Assembly: GCA_012271015.1 (NCBI GenBank)
Contig: JAAXHD010000258.1
Coordinates: 1 to 37,162 of the forward strand
Source: Candidatus Poribacteria bacterium
GTDB lineage: Bacteria > Poribacteria > WGA-4E > WGA-3G
Length of the DNA: 37,162 nt
Direction of reading: 5' to 3'
The notes beneath the pieces are model-generated. The model ran no database searches, was not told the origin of the DNA, and saw only the letters and a list, made by a program, of their open reading frames with translations. The first letter of the stretch is position 1, and each line of letters opens with the position of its first letter. This document shows, in pieces, positions 19,973 to 29,069 of the stretch. Both the position numbers and the translations under genes were made by a program.

Positions 19973-20888
19973 AAAAGGGATCCTCGCAAGTGTATCTATC
20001 TGTGTTGCTGCTGTTGCTGCTATCGTTCTGGCAATAATACTCTATTCAACTTCAGGCAAACTCAAAGAGACACAGGCGGAACTGGCTGCTACCAATATCA
20101 CCTTGCAGAGAACTGAAACCGCAAAAGCCGATCTGGACAAACAGTTAACCCAAACCCAAAGCACATTGGAAAAGACCCAAAGCACGCTGGAGGAAACACG
20201 TTCAGAACTCAGCCAAACGCAGGAAATATTGCAGAACGCAAGCGAAGCCGCTCGAAAGATCGCTACCGAACGGAACGCACTCCAGCAGGACAAAAACGCA
20301 CTTGAGCGTGAGAAGGAGAGTCTCCGAGCAAAATTGACCGAAATTGAATCGGAATTACAACGGATTCGGGTGCAGTCGCAACGTTCAATTGTCGCTATCC
20401 AAGAGAAATTTAAGGATACAGTCGGCGCGGTGTTGGACGACGCAGGACGATTGAGACTTGATGTTAAAGGGAAAATCCTGTTTGAAACAGGCAGTGCAAT
20501 CCTGAGCACAGAGGGGAAGGCACTCCTCGATGCGATTGCTGAGGAGGTGCTACTCAATACGAATTATGCGGATTACGCCGTGCGGGTCGAAGGGCATACC
20601 GATGACGCTCCTATTGGTGGTTCTGAACTCCGAAATTGGAACCTCTCAACCGAGCGGGCAATCGCTGCCGTGAAGTATCTGCAAGTACATGCGGAGGTCG
20701 ATGCCCAACGCTTGGCAGCGACAGGATACGCCTTCTACCAACCCATAGATACTGCCGACACAGCCGAAGCGAAAGCCAAAAATCGGAGAATCGAGATTAT
20801 ACTCGTGCCACCTCAAGATTTCTTATCCGAGCTACTGACATCTCTCCAAAAGGTGATGGAATCTATTGAGACGAAGGATCCCCAATAA
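19965..20888 (+). CDS. OmpA-family protein with N-terminal TM and coiled-coil
   Basis: 307 aa; TM segment; heptad-like TQTQSTLEKTQSTLEETRSEL; VEGHTDDAPIGGSELRNWNLSTERAIAAVKYL...RRIEIIL OmpA C domain. Confidence 0.9.
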   Translation: MSKKGILASVSICVAAVAAIVLAIILYSTSGKLKETQAELAATNITLQRTETAKADLDKQLTQTQSTLEKTQSTLEETRSELSQTQEILQNASEAARKIATERNALQQDKNALEREKESLRAKLTEIESELQRIRVQSQRSIVAIQEKFKDTVGAVLDDAGRLRLDVKGKILFETGSAILSTEGKALLDAIAEEVLLNTNYADYAVRVEGHTDDAPIGGSELRNWNLSTERAIAAVKYLQVHAEVDAQRLAATGYAFYQPIDTADTAEAKAKNRRIEIILVPPQDFLSELLTSLQKVMESIETKDPQ

Positions 20889-20916
20889 ATTTTGTCGCCT
20901 CTCTTGGCACAGTTTG

Positions 20917-21810
20917 CTATTTAGAACTCCCTGAAACTGCGCGCTTCGCTTCAATAGCGAGTTTTGTCGCTTGTTTAATCAACCGTCTCGTTTCATCAAT
21001 CTGTTTGATTAGTTGCTCGTTCGTCCACGAAACAGTAGTAAGATACCGCAATTCGCTTGGGCTGTTCAAGGTCTCGGCACCGAGGGCGACCTGAAGTCCA
21101 CTTGTGGTGATATATCGCATCCCGGCGTTCACACCTATCCCATCGAATTCCACGTTCATTGTGACATCGCCTCTCGCGAAAGCCGGTTGAAATTCTTTCC
21201 TTAGACCGACAAACAGACCCATAGGATTTTCTCTGAAAGCAAATCGCTGAGTACCAACGCCGATGTGTCCAGAAAATTGGTGAATCCGTGGCAGATTAAA
21301 GGCCTTACTGACAACGAGAAACGCTGACGGGTTTTCATTCTCTTCTGTTTCCGAGTCCTCCAAAAAAAGTTTAGTGCTAAGGGCCTCAATCCCTATCGCT
21401 ACACTTGGGATTACCCCAACCTCTTGCTCTTTTAAAAGTTGGACTTTCAGATTTACAGTTCGCTCAGTGAAAGGTTCGGATTCATGTTCGTTCCATAGAT
21501 GTTCTAACCCGAATTCGACACGATCAAACAGTCCGAAGTTAAGGCGAATCGCGAGGGCATTGATGGAGGAATTATTCTCCGCAGTTGGGGGCATGTTTTC
21601 AGAGGAAGACTGGACAGTAACGTACGTGCCTGCCCCGAATATCCCATGCCTTAGCACTTCACCCGTTGGAATATCCACCAATCCACGCTCTGTAAATATT
21701 TCTCCGCTAGCTCGATGGGGGATGGTGATAAAGGCGAGGAGGAGCAGAAGGAGCAAGATTTGGTATCTATAGTAAAGCGTAAAAATAAGTGGACACTTTA
21801 GGAAACACAA
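20917..21810 (-). CDS. Hypothetical secreted protein, probable outer-membrane beta-barrel
   Basis: 297 aa; hydrophobic signal; ERGLVDIPTGEVLRHG and alternating beta-strand-like segments; convergent with the OmpA gene. Confidence 0.6.
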   Translation of the reverse strand: MCFLKCPLIFTLYYRYQILLLLLLLAFITIPHRASGEIFTERGLVDIPTGEVLRHGIFGAGTYVTVQSSSENMPPTAENNSSINALAIRLNFGLFDRVEFGLEHLWNEHESEPFTERTVNLKVQLLKEQEVGVIPSVAIGIEALSTKLFLEDSETEENENPSAFLVVSKAFNLPRIHQFSGHIGVGTQRFAFRENPMGLFVGLRKEFQPAFARGDVTMNVEFDGIGVNAGMRYITTSGLQVALGAETLNSPSELRYLTTVSWTNEQLIKQIDETRRLIKQATKLAIEAKRAVSGSSK

Positions 21811-21827
21811 AATATCTCTCCCCCGCT

Positions 21828-21848
21828 GGCGAGGTTTCTAACCTCGCC
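21828..21848. repeat. Perfect 9-bp palindromic hairpin
   Basis: GGCGAGGTT-TCT-AACCTCGCC, between rpiA and the hypothetical outer-membrane gene. Confidence 0.75.
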
Positions 21849-21895
21849 TTCTGTTGGTGTCCAAATAATTATGCGCTTTGCTATAACCATTGGTA

Positions 21896-22588
21896 TTATT
21901 CCATATACCGAATGCCGGAAGGTGTGCCGATGATGATTTTGTCGGCGCGATTGACAAATATCCCATTCTCCACGACGCCGGGAATATTGTTCAGTTGCAA
22001 CTCAATTTCTTGCGGGGCAGGAATTCCATCAAGGTGGCAATCAAGGATATAGTTCCCGTTGTCAGTGATCAGCGGATTTTGTCTTCCATCCTGAGTTGAT
22101 GCGACCCGTAAAGTCGACTTTCCGCAAATTCGATTGACTTCGGTTTGTGTCGCTTCCCATCCGAACTGCACAATTTCTACAGGGAGCGGAAAGGTCGTGC
22201 CAAGGACACGTGATATTTTGCTTTCATCGACAACAATTAATATTTTTTCGGATGCATTGGCGATAATTTTTTCTCTGACGAGTGCCGCACCGCCGCCTTT
22301 AATGAGGTTGAGGTGTGCGTCAACTTCGTCGGCACCGTCAATCGTCAAGTCGATACTGGGATGGGTGGCGAGTGTCACGAGGGGTATCTGTTGTGCTGTC
22401 GCAATTTTTTCAGTGCCTGCGGAGGTTGGAACGCCGACGATATCAAGCCCTGCCCGTACCATCGCTCCAAGTTTCAGGAGCGCGTAGTAGACTGTAGAAC
22501 CTGTCCCTAATCCGACAACCATGCCAGACTGGACACTCTCTGTCGCTTTTTCTGCGGCAATTTTTTTCTGGTTTTCTGTGTTCATCAT
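21896..22588 (-). CDS. rpiA: Ribose-5-phosphate isomerase A
   Basis: VGLGTGSTVYYALLKLG, TIDGADEVDAHLNLIKGGGAALVREKI; ORF begins at 22624 but MM at 22588/22585 is the likely start. Confidence 0.93.
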   Translation of the reverse strand: MMNTENQKKIAAEKATESVQSGMVVGLGTGSTVYYALLKLGAMVRAGLDIVGVPTSAGTEKIATAQQIPLVTLATHPSIDLTIDGADEVDAHLNLIKGGGAALVREKIIANASEKILIVVDESKISRVLGTTFPLPVEIVQFGWEATQTEVNRICGKSTLRVASTQDGRQNPLITDNGNYILDCHLDGIPAPQEIELQLNNIPGVVENGIFVNRADKIIIGTPSGIRYME

Positions 22589-22663
22589 ACATATAAGTTT
22601 ATCAGAGAGTCGTCTTGAAATCAAGCCATAATCCGAACTTTGATGCCTGATTACTATGCTGCT

Positions 22664-22684
22664 GTAGGCGTGATCTGTGCCTAC
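22664..22684. repeat. Intergenic hairpin GTAGGC-N9-GCCTAC followed by GATCGCT repeats
   Basis: 6-bp stem, then TTGATCGCTGATCGCTAATC direct repeats up to about 22712. Confidence 0.45.
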
Positions 22685-22746
22685 GATGCTTGTTGATCGC
22701 TGATCGCTAATCTTCTCACTACCGACTGCTGACTGCCAACCCCGAT

Positions 22747-22775
22747 TTGACTTATTTCACGGATTCTGGTAAAAT
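22747..22775 (+). promoter_or_regulatory. Putative sigma70-type promoter for a leaderless transcript
   Basis: TTGACT (22747-22752) - 17 nt - TAAAAT (22770-22775); ATG at 22783 is about where +1 is expected. Confidence 0.55.
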
Positions 22776-22782
22776 AACCGTT

Positions 22783-23769
22783 ATGAGGAACAAAATTCGC
22801 CATAGCCAGTTGGTAGTTGGGCAATTAGTCGCCGAACCCGGAACCCGAACAGAAGGACATATCAAGGTCGGCAGCATGCCCGATGGAACGGCTGTCCGAC
22901 TGCCTGTTGTGCTCATCAACGGGAGGTACCCCGGCAAAACACTCTACATCCAAGCGATTAGCGATGGGGATGAACTCAATGGAATTGCCGTTATTCACAG
23001 AGTACTCTGTACGATCACACCGGAGCAGTTGTATGGGAAGATTATTGCTGTACCCCTCGTCAACTTCCACGCGTTTCACACGAAACAGGCACTGAACCCT
23101 GTAGACAACCGCAAAATGAACCGCTGTTTTCCCGGTAGGCGCGATGGAACATCAAGTGAACGAATAGCGTATCATCTCTTTCGGCGCGCTATCCAGCAAG
23201 CCGATTACTGTCTCGATCTGCACCAAGGCAGCGTACATCCGATGATTGACGAGGTGCGCGTGCGCGTTGACGAGAAACACGCACTTCATGGTGACTGCCT
23301 TAAACTGGCACGTGTCTTCGGTATAGGACATATTCTCAACCAGAAAGGACCCGAAGGGCAACTCGCGCAAGCGGCACCAGAGGTTGGCATTCCAACGATT
23401 GACCCCGAATTAGGGGGCACCCACGGATGGGATACAGAGAGCATTGAGAAAGGAGTGCGCGGTGTGCTCAATGTACTCCAATATTATAAATTCATTGCCG
23501 GAACCCCGCAGATTCCTCAACGACAAATCGTTGTCAAACAGTTCGTACCGATCCTCAGCAATGAAGGCGGATTTGTCTATTACAAAGCGAAATTATATGA
23601 CCACCTCGCGATGTATCAACCGGTAGCAGACATCTGCGATGTGTTTGGCAATGTGCGGGAATCTATCCGGGCACCGGTCGATGGTGTTTTCTGGGCAAAA
23701 CCCATCTATCCAATGGTCGCCAGCGGTGGTATCGTCGGCAAAATCGGCACACCGATCGAATATCTCTAA
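22783..23769 (+). CDS. Succinylglutamate desuccinylase/aspartoacylase family protein
   Basis: MRNKIRHSQLVVGQL; DGDELNGIAVIHRV, PVDNRKMNRCFPG, DYCLDLHQGS zinc-binding pattern. Confidence 0.85.
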   Translation: MRNKIRHSQLVVGQLVAEPGTRTEGHIKVGSMPDGTAVRLPVVLINGRYPGKTLYIQAISDGDELNGIAVIHRVLCTITPEQLYGKIIAVPLVNFHAFHTKQALNPVDNRKMNRCFPGRRDGTSSERIAYHLFRRAIQQADYCLDLHQGSVHPMIDEVRVRVDEKHALHGDCLKLARVFGIGHILNQKGPEGQLAQAAPEVGIPTIDPELGGTHGWDTESIEKGVRGVLNVLQYYKFIAGTPQIPQRQIVVKQFVPILSNEGGFVYYKAKLYDHLAMYQPVADICDVFGNVRESIRAPVDGVFWAKPIYPMVASGGIVGKIGTPIEYL

Positions 23770-23798
23770 AAATCGCTTTATCTTTAGGAGGAAAGGGA

Positions 23799-25106
23799 TT
23801 GCATAAGCAGAATCGCGAAGCCTTTATCGAAAAAATGGGACGTGGCGGGGTCGCTATCTTCGCCAGTACACCCCCCGCCATCTGGAATCACGACACCGAA
23901 TATAATTATCGTCCGGATCCGAATTTTTATTACCTGACGGGGTTTGAAGAACCAGACTCTATCTGTGTCATCGCACCCGATCATCCGAAACATCAGTATA
24001 TCCTGTTCGTGCGTCCGAAAGATAAGCAGGCGGAAATTTGGGACGGTAAACGCGTCGGGGTTAAGGACGCTCGTAAACGCTACGGCGCAGATAAAGCCTA
24101 TCCGATAGAGAAATTCAGTGAGAAAATCGGGAAATACCTGCAAGGTGCCGAACGGCTTTACTACACCCTCGGTTCTAATCAGGATGTTAACACCGAAATC
24201 CTCGCACGCTTCACGCAGTCCGTCAGATCGAGAATCCGATCCGGGAAAGGCTTTGATACACTTGTCGATCCGAGCCCGATTCTCAGCGAACTGCGGTTAA
24301 TCAAAAATGAGACTGAACTGCAGCGCACCCGACTGGCGACAGAGATTACCGTAGCTGGGCATGTCGCCGCGATGAAGGCAGTCCGTCCGGGATTGTATGA
24401 ATACGAACTCGAGGCTCTCGTTGAATCCACGTTCCGCATGAACGGGGCAAACGGCATCGCCTTTCCGACTATCGTTGCGAGTGGCGGGAACGCGACGACA
24501 CTCCACTATACAACAAATGACTGCCGGATTGAAGATGAAACCCTCGTGCTCATTGACGCAGGTGCGGAATACGGTCGATACGCTGGCGATGTGACCCGTA
24601 CCTTCCCCGCAAACGGAACTTTCACTAAAGCGCAGAGAGAAATTTATCAGATCGTCCTTGACGCACATTATGCCATTATTGATTCTATCCGTCCCGGGGT
24701 TTCCATTGACGAACCCCACCAAAAATCGATTGAGTTGCTAACGGAAGGAATGCTCAGTCTCGGCCTTATCGAGGGAAAAGCAAAGAAATTGATAAAGAAA
24801 GAGGCATACCGACAGTTTTACATGTACCGGATCGGACACATGCTCGGCTTAGATGTCCACGATGTCAATTGTGTCCACGAACCCAACGGCGATTTCAAAA
24901 CCTTCCAGCCCGGTATGGTGATGACAATTGAACCCGGACTCTACGTCGCTGAGGGGACGAAAGATGTCCCACCGGCATATCTCGGTATCGGTGTCCGCAT
25001 AGAGGACGATATCCTTATCACTGAAGATGGTTGTGAAGTCCTGACAGACGGTGTCCCGAAAGAAATTGACGCAGTCGAAGCACTTGTACAAGCGACAAAG
25101 TGGTAG
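23799..25106 (+). CDS. Aminopeptidase P / Xaa-Pro peptidase (M24B) family
   Basis: 435 aa; TTG start with AGGAGG 8 nt upstream; FYYLTGFEEPDS, LVLIDAGAEYGRYAGDVTRTFP, YRIGHMLGLDVHDV, TIEPGLYV, GVRIEDDILIT. Confidence 0.92.
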   Translation: MHKQNREAFIEKMGRGGVAIFASTPPAIWNHDTEYNYRPDPNFYYLTGFEEPDSICVIAPDHPKHQYILFVRPKDKQAEIWDGKRVGVKDARKRYGADKAYPIEKFSEKIGKYLQGAERLYYTLGSNQDVNTEILARFTQSVRSRIRSGKGFDTLVDPSPILSELRLIKNETELQRTRLATEITVAGHVAAMKAVRPGLYEYELEALVESTFRMNGANGIAFPTIVASGGNATTLHYTTNDCRIEDETLVLIDAGAEYGRYAGDVTRTFPANGTFTKAQREIYQIVLDAHYAIIDSIRPGVSIDEPHQKSIELLTEGMLSLGLIEGKAKKLIKKEAYRQFYMYRIGHMLGLDVHDVNCVHEPNGDFKTFQPGMVMTIEPGLYVAEGTKDVPPAYLGIGVRIEDDILITEDGCEVLTDGVPKEIDAVEALVQATKW

Positions 25107-25107
25107 A

Positions 25108-25120
25108 CACACTCTGTGTG
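25108..25120. repeat. Intergenic hairpin CACAC-TCT-GTGTG
   Basis: Related to GGCACAC-TCC-GTGTGCC at 34389; begins just after the pepP-like stop codon. Confidence 0.5.
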
Positions 25121-25218
25121 CCGCTCATCCCGTGTGGATCTTTCAGTGATTTCGAAATTGTATTTTAACTGAGAAAGGCTGAGAAATCTGTGTTACAATT
25201 CTAAAAATGGAGGAACAG

Positions 25219-25785
25219 ATGCCAAAACATGGAATTCCGAAGCAAAGAAAAATGAGAGGCATGAACAAATATCAAAAGAAAGCGCATCGCCGGGGTGAAG
25301 ACAGGTTGCGCGGTAATGAGGTCGAATACTACCTCTCTCTCGCGTATTCTTCCAACCCGGATGATCGCGTCGAGGCGATGGACAATCTTTGTCCGTGTCA
25401 TGTTCGGAAAAGCATCGACAAAGTCTGGGTAGCACTATACAAAGGCTTGGTTGACCCCGACGTGCGCGTCCGGAAAGCCGCGTGGCACACACTTGACGAC
25501 GGCGGAAATCCGAACGATCCGAGACTCCAACCGCTCCTTGAAAGGATCGCCAAAGAAGAAACCGATCCGAGGCTCCGCCAAAATGCCCTTGACCTCATTG
25601 CTGCCACCCGAAAGGTTGAGGAGCAGAAGGAAGTTTTGTTGGGACAAAAAGCGCATACCTTTTCTGGACGATGCGATTGGTGTGGCGCGTCAAACGTGCC
25701 GGTCAGTTATGATTACGAGACCGAGTTTGAGACAAACGGCACCAAACGTTTCGCCTTAGTCTGTGAAGCATGTGAAACCGCATAA
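25219..25785 (+). CDS. Hypothetical protein with HEAT-like repeats and C-terminal zinc ribbon
   Basis: MPKHGIPKQRKMRG after GGAGG; DPDVRVRKAAWHTLDDGG HEAT-like; CDWCGA...VCEACETA CxxC pairs. Confidence 0.65.
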   Translation: MPKHGIPKQRKMRGMNKYQKKAHRRGEDRLRGNEVEYYLSLAYSSNPDDRVEAMDNLCPCHVRKSIDKVWVALYKGLVDPDVRVRKAAWHTLDDGGNPNDPRLQPLLERIAKEETDPRLRQNALDLIAATRKVEEQKEVLLGQKAHTFSGRCDWCGASNVPVSYDYETEFETNGTKRFALVCEACETA

Positions 25786-25907
25786 CGGGTCAGTCGTAAA
25801 AAATTAGGGCATAGTTTCTTTTTTTGAAAAAATAATAAAGAAAAATTGAGTCCGATGCAACAAAACAGATAACGTCCCAATTTTTGCCGCTTTTGAAAAA
25901 AGTGATG

Positions 25908-26092
25908 GGAATTTTGACGTTTCTTTTCTTACATCAAACCGGTAGCCTGCAACAACGGCGCAGGGTGTTTTTGATAGGGGTTTTTGCTTGGGCGTTTCTT
26001 CAATTTCCCCTTGCTTGGGTGTTTCTTCAGGTCTACGGAGAGGCAGATAAAAGCCCAAACCCAACTGACCGAACCGCAAGGTAAAATTAAAA
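25908..26092 (+). repeat. Long dispersed leader repeat, copy 1
   Basis: Shares GGAATTTTGACGTT...CTTTTCT, GGTAGCCTGCAACAACGGCGCAGG, TTGCTTGGGTGTTTCTTCAGGTCTACGGAGAGGCAGAT and TGACCGAACCGCAAGGTAAAATTAAAA with 28915-29069; also has an internal TTGCTTGGG(C/T)GTTTCTTCA duplication. Confidence 0.85.
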
Positions 26093-26094
26093 GT

Positions 26095-26667
26095 ATGATT
26101 CCTGATGATGTGTACGTACACCAAACAGTGGAGGGCGATGCCGAAGCGTTCAATGAACTCGTCAATCGGCATCATTCAAAGATTTATGGGCTTGCGTACC
26201 GAATGCTCGGCAATCCTGAAGATGCCGCTGACGCGACACAGGAGACGTTTTTAGAGGCATACAAGTCAATTAAGGCGTTTCGATTTCAGTCGCAGTTCGG
26301 GACATGGCTCTATAGTATCGGCATCAATACATGCCAGCAGTATATCCGTAAATCGCAATCGCATGAACGCAAGCTTACCGCTTACACCAGAGAAACAGAA
26401 GTGGATGGTGTTGTTTCTGAGATGGACTCACCCGAACGAGCAGTGGTGAATACAGAGCAGAACGAAATGGTCCAAGGTGCCATTGATCGGTTACCACAGA
26501 AACAGCGCGAAGTCGTCACACTATACTATATGCAGCACCTCAAGTACCGAGAGATCGCTGAGATTTTGAAATGTTCAGAAGGCACCGTGGCTTCACGGTT
26601 GAATCAGGCACTGAAGAATCTCAAGCGGAAGTTGAGCAAGTATTATCTCTTGGAAGGAGGGTCTTGA
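26095..26667 (+). CDS. RNA polymerase sigma-70 family (ECF) sigma factor
   Basis: MIPDDVYVHQTVEGDAEAFNELVNRHHSKIYGLAYRMLGNPEDAADATQETFLEAY; region 4 LPQKQREVVTLYYMQHLKYREIAEILKCSEGTVASRLNQALKNLKRKL. Confidence 0.94.
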   Translation: MIPDDVYVHQTVEGDAEAFNELVNRHHSKIYGLAYRMLGNPEDAADATQETFLEAYKSIKAFRFQSQFGTWLYSIGINTCQQYIRKSQSHERKLTAYTRETEVDGVVSEMDSPERAVVNTEQNEMVQGAIDRLPQKQREVVTLYYMQHLKYREIAEILKCSEGTVASRLNQALKNLKRKLSKYYLLEGGS

Positions 26668-27392
26668 TGAATTTGAATTGCGAACAAACTCTTAAGAATT
26701 TGCCACACCTCGTCGCGCAGGGAGATGCCCGGACAACAGGGCCGATTTCTGGCGGAATTTCGCGACGCACGCTTTTGGAGCATCTACGGACCTGTCCAGA
26801 ATGCCAAAGGGAGTACGAAGCGTTATGGCACACCGCAGATGTACTGGAGAATACAGAAGCACCGATTCCACCGCCGGAATTGGTCGGAAACATTCAACAG
26901 CGTGTCCGGCAACTCCATCGACAACAGCAGCTCGCATTCTTCGCGAGTCCCTTAGCATGGTGTCTTGACCGATTAAAGTTGGATCTCTCTCCAAGGTTAG
27001 TCAACGCCATTGTCCTACTCTTCTTTCTTGTCGCTTCCGGTTTTGTCATGAAACTTGCATTCTTCACAAATTCTCCGGAACCGGAGTTCGGTTTGACCGC
27101 AATGGAGAAGACACGACTTCAGCACGTTAGGATCTCATCTTCTCCGTGGGCACTGATTAAAGACACTGAAACGGGGGTAGAGAACCCAGACACACCACAG
27201 CAGTCTGTAATTGCTGCCCAGCATGCGCCTGATTACTTCTTCAGTCCAACGCAGGATTCATCAAGGGTATGGCGCACCGATACCATAGATTATGAAGAAC
27301 AGACAGGCGAAGCCAGCGTAGTTAACTATGCCCGCGATATTGCGAGCGAAAAGTTAACTGTATTTTGGAATCACATTAAAACCGAGTTGTAG
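26667..27392 (+). CDS. Anti-sigma factor with zinc-finger-type N terminus and one TM segment
   Basis: ATG overlaps the sigma stop (TGATG); HLRTCPECQ (Hx3CxxC); TM VNAIVLLFFLVASGFVMKLAFF. Confidence 0.8.
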   Translation: MNLNCEQTLKNLPHLVAQGDARTTGPISGGISRRTLLEHLRTCPECQREYEALWHTADVLENTEAPIPPPELVGNIQQRVRQLHRQQQLAFFASPLAWCLDRLKLDLSPRLVNAIVLLFFLVASGFVMKLAFFTNSPEPEFGLTAMEKTRLQHVRISSSPWALIKDTETGVENPDTPQQSVIAAQHAPDYFFSPTQDSSRVWRTDTIDYEEQTGEASVVNYARDIASEKLTVFWNHIKTEL

Positions 27393-27465
27393 GTATACAA
27401 GTACACCTATGCTGTTCGAGTGCCTTCATTTTTAGTCCTAACTCTGAAAATCCTACCATTTACTC

Positions 27466-27497
27466 AGGCGCGGTTTCTAACCGCGCTTTTCTTTTTT
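27466..27497 (+). terminator. Rho-independent terminator
   Basis: AGGCGCGGTT-TCT-AACCGCGCTT followed by TTCTTTTTT. Confidence 0.85.
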
Positions 27498-27501
27498 AAA
27501 T

Positions 27502-27708
27502 AGGACTTACACACTTCCTCTTAAAGTCCCTCTGATGAGGGGCGGGGAGGTTCCCACACGGGAGACTTCATACCCGGGGAATGCCATACGGAGAACCTTC
27601 ATACCGTTGATTCTGATTCTTTAGGGGGTTAAAAGTACCGAAATACTCTCACTGTGAAGCATTTTTTGGCAAAAAATACATCTTGTCTGTTCAGTTTGCG
27701 TAAGTCCT
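27502..27708. mobile_element. MITE-like element, copy 1 (non-coding)
   Basis: Terminal inverted repeats AGGACTTACACA (27502-27513) / TGCGTAAGTCCT (27697-27708), 11/12 match; core CTCTTAAAGTCCCTCTGATGAGGGG...TTTAGGGGGTTAAAAG shared with 33165-33283. Confidence 0.7.
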
Positions 27709-27745
27709 CTTAAAGTGTATAGCATATAGAATTTAGAGAAAACAG

Positions 27746-27774
27746 TTGACACACAACAGTTTTTTGTGTATAAT
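27746..27774 (+). promoter_or_regulatory. Consensus sigma70 promoter with an inverted repeat in the spacer
   Basis: TTGACA (27746-27751) - 17 nt - TATAAT (27769-27774); ACACAA 27751-27756 / TTGTGT 27764-27769. Confidence 0.85.
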
Positions 27775-27807
27775 CACCTAAAATTTGGCATACCCCTAAG
27801 GTAATCC

Positions 27808-28848
27808 GTGAGAATGACTTCAGGAAAAAAAACAGTTAATGAAAAACCGCTTCTGGAAATTTCGGGCTTAAAAACAGTCTTTCCAACAGATGATGGCATC
27901 GTAAATGCCGTGAACGATGTCAGTTTTAAAATTGCCCGCGGGCAGACCGTCGGCGTTGTTGGCGAAAGTGGCTGCGGAAAAAGCATCACTGGGCTCTCCC
28001 TGCTCCAACTCGTGCCGTCACCGGGACGTATTGAAGCCGGTGATATCCAATTTTATCGCAACGGCGAAGAGGACCCTTTAGACATTGCACAAGTGTCCCC
28101 GAAAAGCGAATTGATGCGCCAAATCCGCGGCAATGAAATTGCCATCATTTTCCAGGAACCGATGACTTCCCTCAATCCAGTCTACACTGTTGGAAACCAG
28201 ATTGCTGAGGCGATTATCTTACACGAGCAGGTTGATAAAAAGACAGCGCGCGAACGCGCAATTGAAATGATCGCGCGTGTCGGTATACCTGCCCCTACCC
28301 AACGCGTCGATGAATACCCGCACCAACTTTCCGGCGGTATGCGTCAGCGTGTCATGATTGCGATGGCACTCTGTTGTTCACCTACCCTGCTCATTGCTGA
28401 TGAACCCACAACTGCCCTTGATGTGACGATCCAAGCACAAGTGCTCGGTCTCATGCAGGAACTCCAAGCGGAAATGGGGATGGCAATTATGCTCATTACC
28501 CATGACCTCGGTGTCATCGCCGATCTCGCTGATGAAGTCGTCGTCATGTACGCAGGGCGCGTCGTCGAAAAAGGCACCGTTGATGACATTTTCTATAACC
28601 CTCTGCATCCGTACACCCAGGGATTGCTAAAGTCGATACCCACCCTTGGAAAGACACCGCAGAGAATCTTGCCCTCTATACCCGGGACAGTGCCACATCC
28701 CTTGACACTTCCAACGGGATGCTCGTTTCAACCGCGGTGTTCGGAACGGATGCCGGAATGCGAGCGGATGCCGGAACTCGCAGAAATCAATGGGAAAACG
28801 GAAACCGATGGACACGATGTCCGATGCTGGCTTCACACAGATTTTTAA
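27808..28848 (+). CDS. Peptide ABC transporter ATP-binding protein (DppD/OppD-like)
   Basis: GESGCGKSITGLSLLQL Walker A; LSGGMRQRVMIAMAL; LLIADEPTTALDVTIQAQ; C-terminal PTGCSFQPRCSERMPEC. GTG 27808 or ATG 27814 start. Confidence 0.95.
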   Translation: MRMTSGKKTVNEKPLLEISGLKTVFPTDDGIVNAVNDVSFKIARGQTVGVVGESGCGKSITGLSLLQLVPSPGRIEAGDIQFYRNGEEDPLDIAQVSPKSELMRQIRGNEIAIIFQEPMTSLNPVYTVGNQIAEAIILHEQVDKKTARERAIEMIARVGIPAPTQRVDEYPHQLSGGMRQRVMIAMALCCSPTLLIADEPTTALDVTIQAQVLGLMQELQAEMGMAIMLITHDLGVIADLADEVVVMYAGRVVEKGTVDDIFYNPLHPYTQGLLKSIPTLGKTPQRILPSIPGTVPHPLTLPTGCSFQPRCSERMPECERMPELAEINGKTETDGHDVRCWLHTDF

Positions 28849-28914
28849 TTTTTTGCTCTTGGGCTGCGCTTCATTTCATTACGCGCAGGTTTTTGACTAG
28901 TTTTACTGGATTTA

Positions 28915-29069
28915 GGAATTTTGACGTTCTTTTCTCTTGGAAACATTAGCCCAAAAAGGTAGCCTGCAACAACGGCGCAGGATTTTTGCTTGGGTGTTTC
29001 TTCAGGTCTACGGAGAGGCAGATGAAAGTTCAACCCCACCTGACCGAACCGCAAGGTAAAATTAAAAAA
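28915..29069 (+). repeat. Long dispersed leader repeat, copy 2
   Basis: See copy 1; ends CTGACCGAACCGCAAGGTAAAATTAAAAAA immediately before a TTG at 29070. Confidence 0.85.

Noticed and set aside
24297-24722. 141-aa minus-strand ORF
   Set aside because: Lies fully inside the strongly supported M24 peptidase gene; no domain or ribosome-binding site seen.
25815-25854. A/T-rich palindrome TTTCTTTTTTTGAAAAAATAATAAAGAAA
   Set aside because: Could be a weak terminator, but homopolymer composition makes pairing easy by chance and there is no GC stem.
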